A DNA stretch of 64,000 nucleotides from Pochonia chlamydosporia 170 (Eukaryota > Ascomycota > Sordariomycetes > Hypocreales > Clavicipitaceae). The notes beneath the pieces were generated by a model that was not told where the DNA came from, made no database searches, and saw nothing but the letters and a program-made list of their open reading frames with translations. Where the stretch lies: positions 186,001 through 250,000 of the forward strand of contig NW_019154049.1 of assembly GCF_001653235.2 (NCBI RefSeq). The letters are read 5' to 3'. Position numbers and translations under genes: made by a program. How positions within the stretch are numbered: the stretch's first letter is position 1; each line of letters begins with the position of its first letter. Below are positions 9,950 through 20,308 of this stretch, one piece after another.

Positions 9950-11968
9950 ATGGCAACGGCTCCATCCGATGCGAACGGCGGGTCCGACCTTCGTGAAGGG
10001 GCCTGTTCGACTTGCCGACGCAAGAAGCAGAAATGCTCCCGCGAAGACCCATGTCGAACTTGCATCTCAAGCGGCTCTGAATGCATCTACGAGGAGGCTC
10101 AGCGCCGTGGCAGCAAACCAGGTTATATAGACGCTCTCACTAAACGCATGGACACTCTTGAGGCGCTGGTCTTGGGACAATCACTCTTGCTTGGACCGGC
10201 CATCACTCCCGTCGCCGACGGCGCATCCGACGACCCCCCTGGCTTGGATGAGATGCTTCAATCTGTTCGACAACGGCTACTTCAGCGGAGAAACAAGAGG
10301 CGACGAGCTCATACCCCCTCAAACTGCTCATCACCGTCGGGAACATCTGTCGTGGTCACACAAAGTCACGTAAAACCGCGCGATGGTAACATGAACCCTG
10401 CTGACACCCTTGGCCCGGCGACGATGCCCATGATGGCAAACTCACCCAAGGTTTCTGTCCCACCGCTACATATGATGCGAGAACTCGTCAACATTTACTT
10501 TGACCGTATACACCCTTGGATACCTATTTTACACCGGCCAAATATCGAGGCAACATTGGAAACTCAAGATGCAAGTCTTCCCGACATTGTGCTATTAGCC
10601 ATGACTGCAGTGAGCATCCGATTCTACGCCTGCGATCATCAAACCCAAGAACTGTACAGCCGCCGATGCCATGACGCCGTTGTCCTTGCGTGTATGGACC
10701 GTTTCTCGGTAGAGACGCTGCAAGCAAGTATAATTCTTGCCTTTAACACAATTGGTAGCGGTAAAGGGCCAACAAGTTGGTCCATTGTCTCTTCAGCAAC
10801 TCGGATCGTGGAGCAGCTAGGACTAGCGGTCGAAGAGGAGGGGAATTCACAGAACAAGCTCCTTAATCGAATAGGTTTTCTGCCACCAGCCAGGAACTTG
10901 ACTGAAAGAGAATCTTTCCGCAGAATATTCTGGTGTATCTTCCTCCTGGATCGATTTTGCTCAGTCGCCACTGGATGGAACACCGGGTTATCCATCGACC
11001 ACATCAAGAGGCGTCTTCCTGTCGAGGGGTGTTTCTGGAGAGACCATGTGAACAAAACCGCCAAGTTCTTTGACATTGACAACAACCAAATTGAACCTGA
11101 TGTCGATGTCGATGCAATAGGCGGTTTGGCATATCTCATCGAGGCATCTGAATGCTTGAATCGAGTTGCATCATTTCTCCTCCAAGAATCCGTCGACCTT
11201 TCGAGCAGCGACAGCTTGCGACACTGGTTTGAAAAGTTTCAATCGCTGGATGCCATGCTTGTACGGTGGAAAACCTTTCTTCCCGCCCGATGGCAGGTCG
11301 CTGGCATTGACGCCACTGGCAAAATGGATGAAAATCTGACACTCGCACATATAACCCATAATACCAGCGTCATATTCTTACACCAGGTTATGGCATATCC
11401 GGACGCCGTGTTGCGTAGCCGCCTGCCTACCGAGAATGCAGCCAAGACTTGCATCATGGCTGCTGGAGAGGTCGCAACCATTGCCGCCAAGTTTATTGCC
11501 AACACCACGGTGGTTATACCACCCACAATGAGCTTCTGCTTGTTCATTGCTGCTCGGGCTCTGCTAGCCGATTCTAACCATTCAAATACGCCTGTGGATG
11601 TCAACTTCGAGATCCTACTCCAAGCTCTTCGCGAGGGCTCTTCTCGGTGGGTTGGCCCTGACGCGCCGGCTGGACGAGATAACTTGGCTGGCCAATTTGC
11701 AGATAGACTCGACGCTGCCTGGAAATCCCGATCCCCCGTCAATATTCGCACCGTCGCCTTCGAGGAAGATCGCAATACTACGTTTCCAATATCTTTTGCA
11801 AGCCCTCCGATACCGGATATTTTTCGCGATGCTTCCGCTAACCTCACATCCATGTTTGGCACCACTGTCTCCGAGCCATACAACGTCCCCGGCATGGACT
11901 TCCAAACCTTCGATCGAATATTTACTTGGACAGATGAAATGATTGACAATAGCCTTGATGTAGCATGA
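9950..11968 (+). CDS. Zn(II)2Cys6 transcription factor with fungal-specific regulatory domain, 672 aa
   Basis: Nuclear regulator. The binuclear zinc cluster is at residues 19-45, with cysteines at 19, 22, 29, 35, 38 and 45 (C-x2-C-x6-C-x5-C-x2-C-x6-C) and the basic RRKKQK between the second and third. A short linker with a coiled-coil-like segment (ALTKRMDTLEALV) follows. The fungal_trans middle homology region begins near residue 185 (YFDRIHPWIPILHRPNI) and includes the family's RRIFWCIFLLDR motif near residue 325. Intronless, convergent with the aldehyde dehydrogenase and about 2 kb from the divergent aldehyde dehydrogenase/sugar transporter promoter, so it may regulate those two genes. Whether it also controls the UstYa block is unknown. 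Confidence 0.93.
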   Translation: MATAPSDANGGSDLREGACSTCRRKKQKCSREDPCRTCISSGSECIYEEAQRRGSKPGYIDALTKRMDTLEALVLGQSLLLGPAITPVADGASDDPPGLDEMLQSVRQRLLQRRNKRRRAHTPSNCSSPSGTSVVVTQSHVKPRDGNMNPADTLGPATMPMMANSPKVSVPPLHMMRELVNIYFDRIHPWIPILHRPNIEATLETQDASLPDIVLLAMTAVSIRFYACDHQTQELYSRRCHDAVVLACMDRFSVETLQASIILAFNTIGSGKGPTSWSIVSSATRIVEQLGLAVEEEGNSQNKLLNRIGFLPPARNLTERESFRRIFWCIFLLDRFCSVATGWNTGLSIDHIKRRLPVEGCFWRDHVNKTAKFFDIDNNQIEPDVDVDAIGGLAYLIEASECLNRVASFLLQESVDLSSSDSLRHWFEKFQSLDAMLVRWKTFLPARWQVAGIDATGKMDENLTLAHITHNTSVIFLHQVMAYPDAVLRSRLPTENAAKTCIMAAGEVATIAAKFIANTTVVIPPTMSFCLFIAARALLADSNHSNTPVDVNFEILLQALREGSSRWVGPDAPAGRDNLAGQFADRLDAAWKSRSPVNIRTVAFEEDRNTTFPISFASPPIPDIFRDASANLTSMFGTTVSEPYNVPGMDFQTFDRIFTWTDEMIDNSLDVA

Positions 11969-12084
11969 AAGTGCTTTAAATGCTATCTGACCTTTATGCG
12001 AGTCCACACAGTTACCTAGCAGCTACACAGCCAAAGACACAAAGGGCTTCTCTGTAATCATACACTTCTATTAATCATACACTA

Positions 12085-13527
12085 CTAAAGCTTCAGAGTC
12101 ACCGACTTCACTTCGTAGTAAGATTCTAAACCCATACGACCGTTTTCTCTACCTGTACCTGACTCCTTCCAGCCGCCAAATGGCATGTCATAAGGGCCTG
12201 CTTCGCTGCTACAATTCACCGTGATCATGCCTGCTTCAAATGCTTTTACTAGCCGAAACGCGCGTGACACGTCTCGTGTGAAAACTGTGCCGTGAAGACC
12301 GTAGTTTGTGTCATTAGACTCTTCGATTACCTCCTCTTCGGTGTCAAACTGCTGGATGGCCACGACCGGCCCAAAGACTTCTGTCTTCATAATGTTTGCG
12401 CTTTTCGGTACTTGGACAAAGATGGTAGGCTGAATGTAAAAGCCCTTGTCCTTGGCTCGGCGGCCGCCAGACACCAAGGAAGCACCATCTGTCTTTGCCT
12501 CGTCAATGAGTTTGAGAATGTTGTCGAATTGCGCTTTGTCGACTTGGGGTCCAAAGTTTGTCGATTCAACGCATGGATCACCCGCTGCTACGTCGATGAA
12601 TTTGGGTTTGAACAAGTCTACAAACTGCGAAAAGACTCCCTTTTGAACGTATATGCGCGAGTTAGAGACACAAATCTGCCCAGAGTTAAACTGTATGCTT
12701 GCGGCAACAGACTCAGCCGCCTTGTCCAAGTCTGCGTCGTCGAAGATGATGGCCGGATTTTTGCCTCCAGTCTCAACGCAAACTCTCTTCATATTGCTCT
12801 TTGCAGCTGCCTCCATGACCATCTTCGCGGCACGAGTCGAACCCGTAAATGAGATTTTGCGAACATTCATATGGCTGGATAACGCATGACCGGCGGAATG
12901 ACCAAAGCCAGACAACACGTTGATGACTCCGGGCGGGAAGCCAGCTTCGGATGCCAAAGCTGCCAACTTCAACGACGTCAGAGGGGCCTTCTCAGAAGAC
13001 TTGAGGACGATGGTGTTTCCCGTTACCACACACGGAATCACCTTGCCACACCACATGATGATGGGCACGTTCCATGGGATGATTGCTGCGCAAACACCAA
13101 AGGGCTGTCGCAGAGTAAAGGTGACAAATCCAGGCGTGTTCAAACTTGTTTCTCCATGGATATCGTGTGCCAACCCTGTTGCATGTTTTATGCCGTCGAT
13201 GGCGCCTGATATGCATGGCAAATATGCAGATACCGGTATTCCCATGTTTGAGGCCTCAAGTCGTGCAATCTCATTTCTGTCTCTGTCAATGAGTTCAGCC
13301 AATTTGAGGCACTTTTCTGCTCTTTCAAACACAGACAGATCCCTCCATGCCGGAAATGCCTGCTGCGCTGCGGCCACTGCGAGGTCCACATCCTGGGAGT
13401 CGGCCTCGTGGACGTCGACAATTTTCTCTTCGGTTGCAGGATTAACCGTTGGAAAAGTTTTGCCATTCTTGCCCGAGACCCATTCTCCATTGATATGAAG
13501 ACGAGTCTCGATATGTCCAATTGCCAT
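12085..13527 (-). CDS. NAD(P)-dependent aldehyde dehydrogenase, 480 aa
   Basis: Oxidises an aldehyde to a carboxylic acid. ALDH superfamily hallmarks: the PWNVP oxyanion-hole segment (residues about 151-155), cofactor-binding FTGSTRAAK (228-235), the general base Glu252 in VETGGKNP (more often LELGGKSP), and the catalytic Cys286 in FNSGQIC. The C-terminal PFGGWKESGTGRE is typical. The chosen ATG at 13527 gives the family's usual length near 480; the frame is open up to 13644, which would add a 39-residue unconserved leader. Intronless. It shares a divergent promoter with a sugar transporter, suggesting a small catabolic unit with the Zn2Cys6 regulator. The aldehyde substrate is not predictable here. 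Confidence 0.93.
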   Translation of the reverse strand: MAIGHIETRLHINGEWVSGKNGKTFPTVNPATEEKIVDVHEADSQDVDLAVAAAQQAFPAWRDLSVFERAEKCLKLAELIDRDRNEIARLEASNMGIPVSAYLPCISGAIDGIKHATGLAHDIHGETSLNTPGFVTFTLRQPFGVCAAIIPWNVPIIMWCGKVIPCVVTGNTIVLKSSEKAPLTSLKLAALASEAGFPPGVINVLSGFGHSAGHALSSHMNVRKISFTGSTRAAKMVMEAAAKSNMKRVCVETGGKNPAIIFDDADLDKAAESVAASIQFNSGQICVSNSRIYVQKGVFSQFVDLFKPKFIDVAAGDPCVESTNFGPQVDKAQFDNILKLIDEAKTDGASLVSGGRRAKDKGFYIQPTIFVQVPKSANIMKTEVFGPVVAIQQFDTEEEVIEESNDTNYGLHGTVFTRDVSRAFRLVKAFEAGMITVNCSSEAGPYDMPFGGWKESGTGRENGRMGLESYYEVKSVTLKL

Positions 13528-14076
13528 TTTTGCCTTGGGGTGTGATGATTCCGGTAACGTGTGGTGGGCGTGGCGTTTTGAATCACTGTGTAGACTGCTT
13601 TCTCGGCAAATAGCTGCTGCGGTACACAACACAGGATATGCCAAGTCTCTCCCTATACAGAATTGAAGCCCTTATATCCCAAGAAGTCACACAGTCCCAT
13701 GCCCCTGGCGGCGACACGCGGGGATTGCTAGTGAGCAGTATGACCGGCGCATTCGGAGGCCGGTCCGGTGATATCGCCGGTCCCGCGCCACCGTCAAGAT
13801 GCAAGCCAAATCTTGCCTGGTACCAGACCCTGCATGAGTGGGCCTGGGGATACCCCATGGGGACTTCGGGGCCAGACTATTGAGTTGTGACAGACTCAGC
13901 CGATACATGAACATCGAGTTCAGAAGGGTTATAAATGTCGTTATATCATTTTTGTTTCTGACTCTTTGCACAATCTCCATGGACATATCTCCTTGAGCAA
14001 CGAGACATTGTACTCTGTGCATGTTGCCAACGTTGTCCAATATTTCTCAGTCATATTGGCTTTCACTACTTACGTG
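13528..14076. promoter_or_regulatory. Divergent promoter of aldehyde dehydrogenase and sugar transporter
   Basis: The 549 bases between the two start codons hold TATA-like elements on both sides: TATAAAT at 13930-13936 for the plus gene and a minus-strand TATAAG at 13671-13676 for the minus gene, each about 145 bp from its ATG. Between them is a GC-rich core with several CGG/CCG triplets (13742-13785). Confidence 0.5.
13766..13779. promoter_or_regulatory. Candidate Zn2Cys6 site, CGG-N8-CCG
   Basis: CGGTGATATCGCCG is a near-palindrome (12 of 14 positions symmetric) centred on GATATC. Inverted CGG/CCG half-sites are the usual target of dimeric Zn2Cys6 factors, and such a factor is encoded at 9950-11968. 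Binding is inferred. Confidence 0.4.
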
Positions 14077-15816
14077 ATGCGGAACGACGAAAAGTTGGGA
14101 CAACCGTCCCCAAACAACACAGAGAATGGGCATAACCCTTCCTATACAAAAGACATGGACGATACCGTACATGTAACCCAGCTGTTGGAAGAGGCCACGC
14201 CCAAATTGTGGACGAAGCGCATGTTTCGTCTTTATGGCATCCTGTTGCTTGGATATCTTTGCATTGTTCTGCAGGGATACGATGGTTCCCTGATGGGTGC
14301 CATCAATGCAATGGTGAGAAAGAATGGAACATAGAACCTCCCTCGTCTAGACACCGCCAGATCGTATCGAGCTCAACTGACTCCTCCTCTAGCCGCAATA
14401 TCAGCAGTTCTTTGGATTGTGAGTCACGCATATTCGTCTCCTTACACCCCACCTCACTCGCTGACCATTTGGGGATATAGGAAATCTGCTGGATCGTCCA
14501 CAGGGTTGGTTTTCGCCATATTCAATATTGGAAGTCTCTCTGCTCTCCCGTTTGCAGGGCCAATCAATGACTACTGCGGCCGACGATGGGGGATAATGGT
14601 GGGATGCGGACTGGTACTCGTGGGAACGTGCATTCAAGCCCCAGCACTCAATTCACGAATGTTCCTTGGAGGTCGTTTCCTCTGTGGATTTGGTCAGGGC
14701 TTCGTCAACGTTTCTGCTCCAACCTTTGTTGCCGAAATGGCCCATCCCCATTGGCGTGGTCCGCTTTCTGGTTTGATGCAGACAAACTACTTTGTCGGGT
14801 CCATTATAGCTAGCTGGGTTACGTATGGGACAGCATTCATCAATGGAGAAGGGTCCTTCCGAATCCCACTGTGGCTCCAGATGGTCAGCTCGGGAATAGT
14901 CTTTTTTGGCATCATGTTCAGTCCCGAGACGCCTCGTTGGCTCATGGCCCACGGCAAAGCCACGCAGGCCGAGCAAGTTCTGGCAGAACTGCATGGTGAG
15001 GGCTCCGTCGACAACCCCTTTGTCAAGCTCCAAATGGCCGAAATGAACTCACAAATCGGCCATGACGGTTCTGATAAGCGTTGGTGGGACTACAGAGACT
15101 TATTCAACACTCACGCCGCCAGGAGACGCATGATATGTGTGGCGGGCATGTCATGGTTTGGCCAATATTCGGGTAATGCTCTCGTCAGCTACTACTTTCC
15201 CGTCATTGTAGCTCAGACCGGCATCACGAACCCGCACACTCAGCTGCTTCTCAATGCGCTGAACCCGGTTGTTTCTTGGTTTGCTGCAATTTCCGGCGCC
15301 ATGCTTCTCGACAGAGTTGGACGCCGTCCCCTGCTTCTTGGCGGTGTATTTGGAATGGCAGTCTGCTTGACTGTAGTCACTGGGTGTACTAAGCTCTCTG
15401 TCGAGACAGCCAACAAAGCGGCGGGCAATGCGGGCATCTTCTTTATCTACTTGTTCAGTGTCATCTTTTCCATCGGACTGGTACCTCTTCTTCCCTTCTA
15501 CATTGCGGAAACGCTTCCAACAGAGACCCGAGCCAAAGGCACAGCCGTTGGAGCCGTCGTCTCCTCCTCCGCATCTATCCTGGGACAATACACAAGTGCG
15601 GTTGCTATTGAGAAGATTGGGTACTACTACTACATTGTGTTTATCGTCTGGGACCTTATCGAGTGTTTAATAATCTACTTTTTCTTTGTGGAAACGAAGA
15701 ACCGCACCCTGGAAGAGATGAATGAGATTTTTGCCTCCCCAAATCCGGTCAAAGCCTCCCTGAAGAAACGAAACACGGCCGAGGTGGTCCAGGAGACGAT
15801 TAAGGGTGTTGACTAG
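14077..15816 (+). CDS. MFS sugar transporter (hexose/lactose-permease type), 532 aa
   Basis: Three exons; introns 14314-14392 and 14419-14480 leave a 26-nt micro-exon, and joining gives 533 codons. Plasma-membrane sugar:H+ symporter family with 12 predicted helices. Motifs: GYDGSLMGAIN in helix 1, DYCGRRWGI in loop 2-3, PETPRWLMAHGK before the central loop, DRVGRRPLL in loop 8-9, and the C-terminal FVETKNRTLEEMNEIF. An upstream in-frame ATG at 13966 exists, but the one at 14077 gives the normal N-terminal length and lies 141 bp after a TATA-like element. Divergent with the aldehyde dehydrogenase. The exact sugar is unknown. Confidence 0.92.
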
Positions 15817-16049
15817 GTCCGATGGCTTTATGGGACATAGCTAAATATTAAGAATCGTAACAGAGTTCACAGGCTAGGCCCTTTAGGGGAATCCCTCTGG
15901 GCGTAATACAATACTTATCTACATTTTGGCTGCCCTCACGTCAAGCTCCACCCAACACATTCTTGCGACTACCCCAATAGCGACCTCATCTAACCAGTAT
16001 ATGTACTTCGTCCGTGCGAAAGGTTTCCCTCGGTCCCTCAAGACGCGAC

Positions 16050-17789
16050 CTAAAGCTCTTGTTTGATACCCAAGTTCTCAATATTATGATTCCGCATCCC
16101 TAACTTGTGATGTCCAACTTGAAGAACCTGGTAAAAGCCTTCTGGGTCGACCGAATCCCGCACTTGGTGCAGACGATCGAGGCTCTCTTTTCCGTATGTT
16201 AATAAAGGCTTTTGCTCATCATAAGCATGGCTTAGGAAAAGGAAGGGATGGTATGAATCCATCTTCTTAGCCATTTCTTTAACCCGTATTAACATTCGTT
16301 CCATAAATTGCCTTATTAGAGGAGTATCTTTCAGTCTACTCCAACGCAGACTGATGTTCATAACTATAACAAGCATTAGATAGATTGTGTTGCAAATTTG
16401 TGGAACGATTACCAACTTGTAAGTGGCCCGTCCGTCTCTTTCAAGCCAAGTGCGTTCCCCCCTCTTACTTGCATCTTCTTGATTGTTGCAGTTGTAAGCG
16501 GGTTATACACTAGGAGAACCTTGATTCCCTTAACGCCTCGAATCTTACTGGCTTCTTCCTGGAAAATCTCGGCGGTTTTCATATGAACCTGTGGGTTACC
16601 CTGGACAGTTATAGATCCGAAAATATTGTAGAAGCCAAATTCGTTCACCACGTCCATAACCTCTGCCATCTGAAGGGTTGTTCGTCTATACGCGTATTCT
16701 ATAATAGGACGGATAACTTTCTGCTGAGTTGGGTTCTCATCTGACGGGAGCCTAGAGATCTCTGGTATGTCTGCAGCTAGGGCCACGATCCGATCCGAAA
16801 GGACAAACTCTCGTCGCGCGGCCGACCATCCAAGATTCGTCGCAATCATTTGTATTCCTGGGGGCATTTGATGGGAGAAACGGTCAAGCCTTTGGAACGC
16901 AACTTGCATGTCAACCATGTTCCAGCGCTGGAAGATGTGCGAAGATAGTCCTCGAGAAAAAACCTCCAGTGTAACACTAGTAACGATCCCAAAGTTTGGT
17001 CCACCGCCTCTAAGGGCCCAGAAAAGATCTGTGTTCGAAGTCTGACTAGCCCGGATAGCAGAGCTATTGGCAAGGACAACTTCGAATTCCAGCACATTAT
17101 CACATATCCATCCACGGCTATGCGAGAAAAACGAGATTCCGCCTTGGGAAAGGACAGTTAACTTCCTGACTGGGTGTGGACGAGGTACAGAGACTTACCG
17201 CCTAAAATAGAGCCAACAACCCCAGTTAGGCTATTACGAGTTCCTACAGCTGACAGATTACGAGGATCTAATTCCCGATACACATCAGCCCATATGGCTC
17301 CTCCTCCCACATTGAGGGTAGGTGTGTCGCCTTGCACGAACTCGACTTTGTTCATGCGGCCCAAGTCAACCGTAACACCATCCCGGACATTTGACGCTTC
17401 TAGAAACGGCGATGTACCGCCGCCAAGTACGGCAAACTTGCAATTTTCTTTGCGCAAGACTGTGATTATATCTGAGATTTCTGGAGTGCTTGTAGGCTGC
17501 ACTCTGCATCGTGGTATAACTTGAGACTGGAACAAGGACCAGAGGTTCTTTTTTGCGTCTTTCCCACGAAATGTGCGATCTGGGAGGATAGAGTAGATCT
17601 CTTCACACTATCGTTTATTGCATTTAGCTGACGGTCGGTCTCTCTTTGTTTCTCAATATGCTGCAAGCAGTCACTCACCGCTCTTATAGAACTGCTAGAG
17701 TTCTGGCCTTCCAATCCCGTTTGGTCAGCCGAAAGTATTTGAATAGTGGTAAGTAAGGAAATGATAGAGGAAGATACACTAAAAGGCAT
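16050..17789 (-). CDS. Secreted FAD-linked oxidoreductase (BBE/FAD_binding_4 family), 516 aa
   Basis: Four exons; introns 17608-17678, 17143-17198 and 16351-16412; phases close to 517 codons. The start at 17789 gives a hydrophobic signal sequence ([16 protein letters not shown]). The FAD_binding_4 domain runs from about residue 66 ([11 protein letters not shown]) through [26 protein letters not shown] and [19 protein letters not shown]. The C-terminal berberine-bridge segment (RVRDSVDP-like, [12 protein letters not shown]) is present. The histidine that usually binds FAD covalently in GGH motifs is Thr102 here (LGGGTSPF), and no Cys sits at the second covalent position, so flavin is probably held non-covalently or singly. 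BBE enzymes oxidise alcohols, amines and C-H bonds in fungal secondary metabolism. First gene on the left of the UstYa block, so a tailoring role is likely. The last intron's acceptor is the least certain part. Confidence 0.85.
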
Positions 17790-18367
17790 TTTTGTCAACC
17801 TAATTTATAGTCCTGGGACAAGAATTAGAGGAGCAATAGATGTCTAAGATATGGGATACCTTCGGCTACTTATTCTCAGTAAGATTGTAAATAACCCGTA
17901 TGCGTTAATAGCGTGCATGCATATAAACGTGGCTTAACTAGATATTACGTATGTACGCATACTGCAGTCCGTAGAAAGCTTAACATGGTAAGCTTTCTCT
18001 GTCTTCTTTTAAACCCCAAGACAACAAGGTAACAAAAGGAGTTAGCCATTGCGTTAAGACTACTATACGATATACAAGTAGCGTTCTATAATTTATAGAT
18101 TGGCATACGTTAAGGTCCCACGAGGAGCCATGCTAGTACTACTACGGAAGACATTAATTTACGTCTAATGCGCTATACTAACTGGTTAACTCATATCTAC
18201 CCTTCTTTTGCTGGTAGCTCTACGCGTTTATCACGTCTTTGCATTCTAATTAGGCTAGCGAACAAATTCTACTCTCCATCTGCAAAAATAGTAGGACTAC
18301 GATCATCTGTGGCACCGATTTTACTACTCTCGCCCTGGTGATAAGAGACGCCTTCAGCGAGCACTTG
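17790..18367. other. AT-rich spacer in the UstYa block
   Basis: 578 bases, visibly AT-rich. Contains a 10-bp inverted repeat (17973-17998) about 185 bp upstream of the FAD oxidoreductase start. A minus-strand 34-codon frame (17945-18049) was examined and not accepted. No gene supported. Confidence 0.5.
17973..17998. repeat. Perfect inverted repeat with 10-bp arms around AAGCTTA
   Basis: Arms 17973-17982 and 17989-17998 (AGAAAGCTTA / TAAGCTTTCT) with a 6-nt spacer ACATGG, upstream of the FAD oxidoreductase gene on the minus strand. It shares the AAGCTTA core with 6697-6717 and with the palindrome at 19506-19520. Confidence 0.55.
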
Positions 18368-19424
18368 TTAGTTACTTCCAAGAGATACTAGATCAAAGTT
18401 AGGCGTACCGTAAACAGGGTGTGTTAGTATTCCAGGCTTCGAAGCATCAACGCGACGTTTGCGCGCCCACGAATTGATCAAGTCAAAATTAACGCACTCA
18501 TGCTCCTGTGTGAAGTCTGCTCGGGGACGAGGACTATCCCGGGACCACTGAAGAGTGAATAGAGAGACATCTGCGCGGCACATTGTTGCCTGCCGCAAAA
18601 TCTCAATGCAGTGGTCTGTTGTTACCTCTGTTAACAATTTTTGTATTGCATCAACAGTGGGAATAGTAAACCTACCAGAGTGTTGCCGGTTTAACCGCTC
18701 TTCTTCGGATGTCGCGTTTGGAAAGTAGTGTTCTTTCCACGTATATTGCCTGAGCCGTTTCTTCGCAGGACAAATATTATTAGACACTTTCTTGAACTTG
18801 GAATACAGAAGTTGTCAACTCACGATACAGTGCAACTCGTGAAAGACGCTCAATCCAGCAAAATAGAGCCCGTTCGTATTAGGTATTGGAATAGATCTTG
18901 ATCCAATTCGTTCAAGGTCAGACCTCGGAACAGCAATGTTCATGTCTTGCATCTTTCAGCTAGAGGAACTCAAATACATTACATCGTCACTTACTGTCGA
19001 GAAGATCTGCCCATGCGCGTTCGAGTTTATCACTTGGTGGCCCATAGTAAGGACTGTCAATGATAAGTGTCGCATTAAAGCGTGTCGCTTGGTACTTGAC
19101 GACACCTTGGGCGGGTGCTGTAATTAGGCTTGCTTCGTTAGCCCTCTCTAGTTTCATGGGTAACTAGTGACTTAGGTTCATAGTAGGAGAAAGAGGTGCT
19201 TTACAATAAATTGTATGATTCTTCCGGATAGCGAAGAAAACTGTAGTGTATAGACTAATAAAGAATACTTGAAGAACAAGAAAGCTAACGTAGCTAGGCT
19301 GCAGCTCGCGCGCCAGTATCCGAGAATGTATTGTATTTAAAGGCTTTTTTAATACAATTTTGGAGTCAGCTAAGAAAGGCTCATCCTCATGAGTGTTGTC
19401 ATCGACGTCATGAGATAAGGACAT
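18368..19424 (-). CDS. UstYa-family (DUF3328) oxidase, copy 1, 265 aa
   Basis: Five exons; introns 19118-19204, 18946-18994, 18761-18823 and 18616-18675; joined phases close to 266 codons. Type II membrane topology: an acidic N-terminal tail, then one transmembrane segment (residues about 45-66). After it come the family marks YSPAQ, SPYYGPPSDKLERAW and GLSVFHELHC. The two HxxHC motifs that define UstYa proteins are HELHC (150-154) and HSDHC (182-186), followed by IEILRQATMC and a DFTQEHECVNFDLINSW tail. UstYa proteins catalyse oxidative macrocyclisation of ribosomal peptides in ustiloxin-type pathways, and other oxidations elsewhere. Divergent from copy 2 and 2.4 kb from the candidate precursor gene. 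Confidence 0.9.
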
Positions 19425-20308
19425 TATGGATTCGAGAAGACAGTGATGGGTGTCGGTGCAGTTTGGTCGGAGGTTGGGCTGCGAAATGGCGGCTCTGTTA
19501 AGACCCTTAAGCTTAAGCTTTGGGATGGCGCGACGACCTGGATATCCTGCTCTGGCACGACTCAAGGTGAAGCCCGAGCGCGATTGGTGTCTGGGCGTAG
19601 TTGCGAGACATACTAGAAGTAGGTTAGATGCTCACACACTATTATGATGTGAATATCAACTATACAATACAGGCACTATATTGTACCTGTAAGTATTACA
19701 ATGCGTCGTAATTCACAAATCGATATCACTTTTGCGTTATGTTCTTTGTCGCAGAATAGACGGCAAATTATCCTGCGACAACATCTCAAGGGACATTCCC
19801 CGCTTTTAGGAATGTGTCCGGCCAGCAAAAATGTGTTGACAAATTCGGCGACTGCCTCAACAAATGTGACACGTTACTTCTTAGTAGCCTATGGTTTAGT
19901 TACGATAAATCGCCTCTAGTTACAATCGTTTGTCATAAAGAGGTCTGGCCTCATTTGGACAGATGGTTAGTACTGGCACCTGTAGCGCAGACACAACAGC
20001 ACCAGACTTTTCTGATATCATTGACCCCAGTTGCACTATCCACTATAGCAAACACAGTAGTGGAAGGTTTCATTCAAAACATTGGAAATGAATTGTCAGA
20101 AAATTGAACAGCTACGACGATTCTAGCACTCAGGCATCCGTAGACGGAGACTCGCAGATATCTGTAGCCAAAAGGGGAAAGCACCATGGAGTCACAATTG
20201 TCCATCTCGCAGAGTGTGGCATCCTGCCCACGATCATGACGACCTGCACAAGCAATACTGCCGTTGGATTCTCATCACACCTCAATCATTGCACCGAAAC
20301 TAACAGAT
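19425..20308. promoter_or_regulatory. Divergent promoter region between UstYa copies 1 and 2
   Basis: 884 bases between two start codons. Short frames on the plus strand (19450-20107) have no recognised motif. The palindromic run at 19506-19520 is listed separately. No signal-peptide/Lys-Arg precursor gene was found here. Confidence 0.5.
19506..19520. promoter_or_regulatory. Palindromic CTTAAGCTTAAGCTT run upstream of UstYa copy 1
   Basis: Two overlapping 12-bp palindromes (CTTAAGCTTAAG and AAGCTTAAGCTT), 82-96 bp upstream of the minus-strand start at 19424. A related CTTAAGCT lies at 22011-22018, about 110 bp upstream of the candidate precursor start. A shared regulator is only an inference. 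Confidence 0.35.

Noticed and set aside
13966..14076. Upstream in-frame start of the sugar transporter
   Set aside because: It would add 37 residues with a hydrophobic stretch not seen in the family and would start only 30 bp after the TATA-like element.
17945..18049. Minus-strand 34-codon frame with a hydrophobic start and KRR, considered as a second RiPP precursor
   Set aside because: The hydrophobic stretch is too short for a signal peptide and contains internal charges; nothing like a core follows the basic residues.
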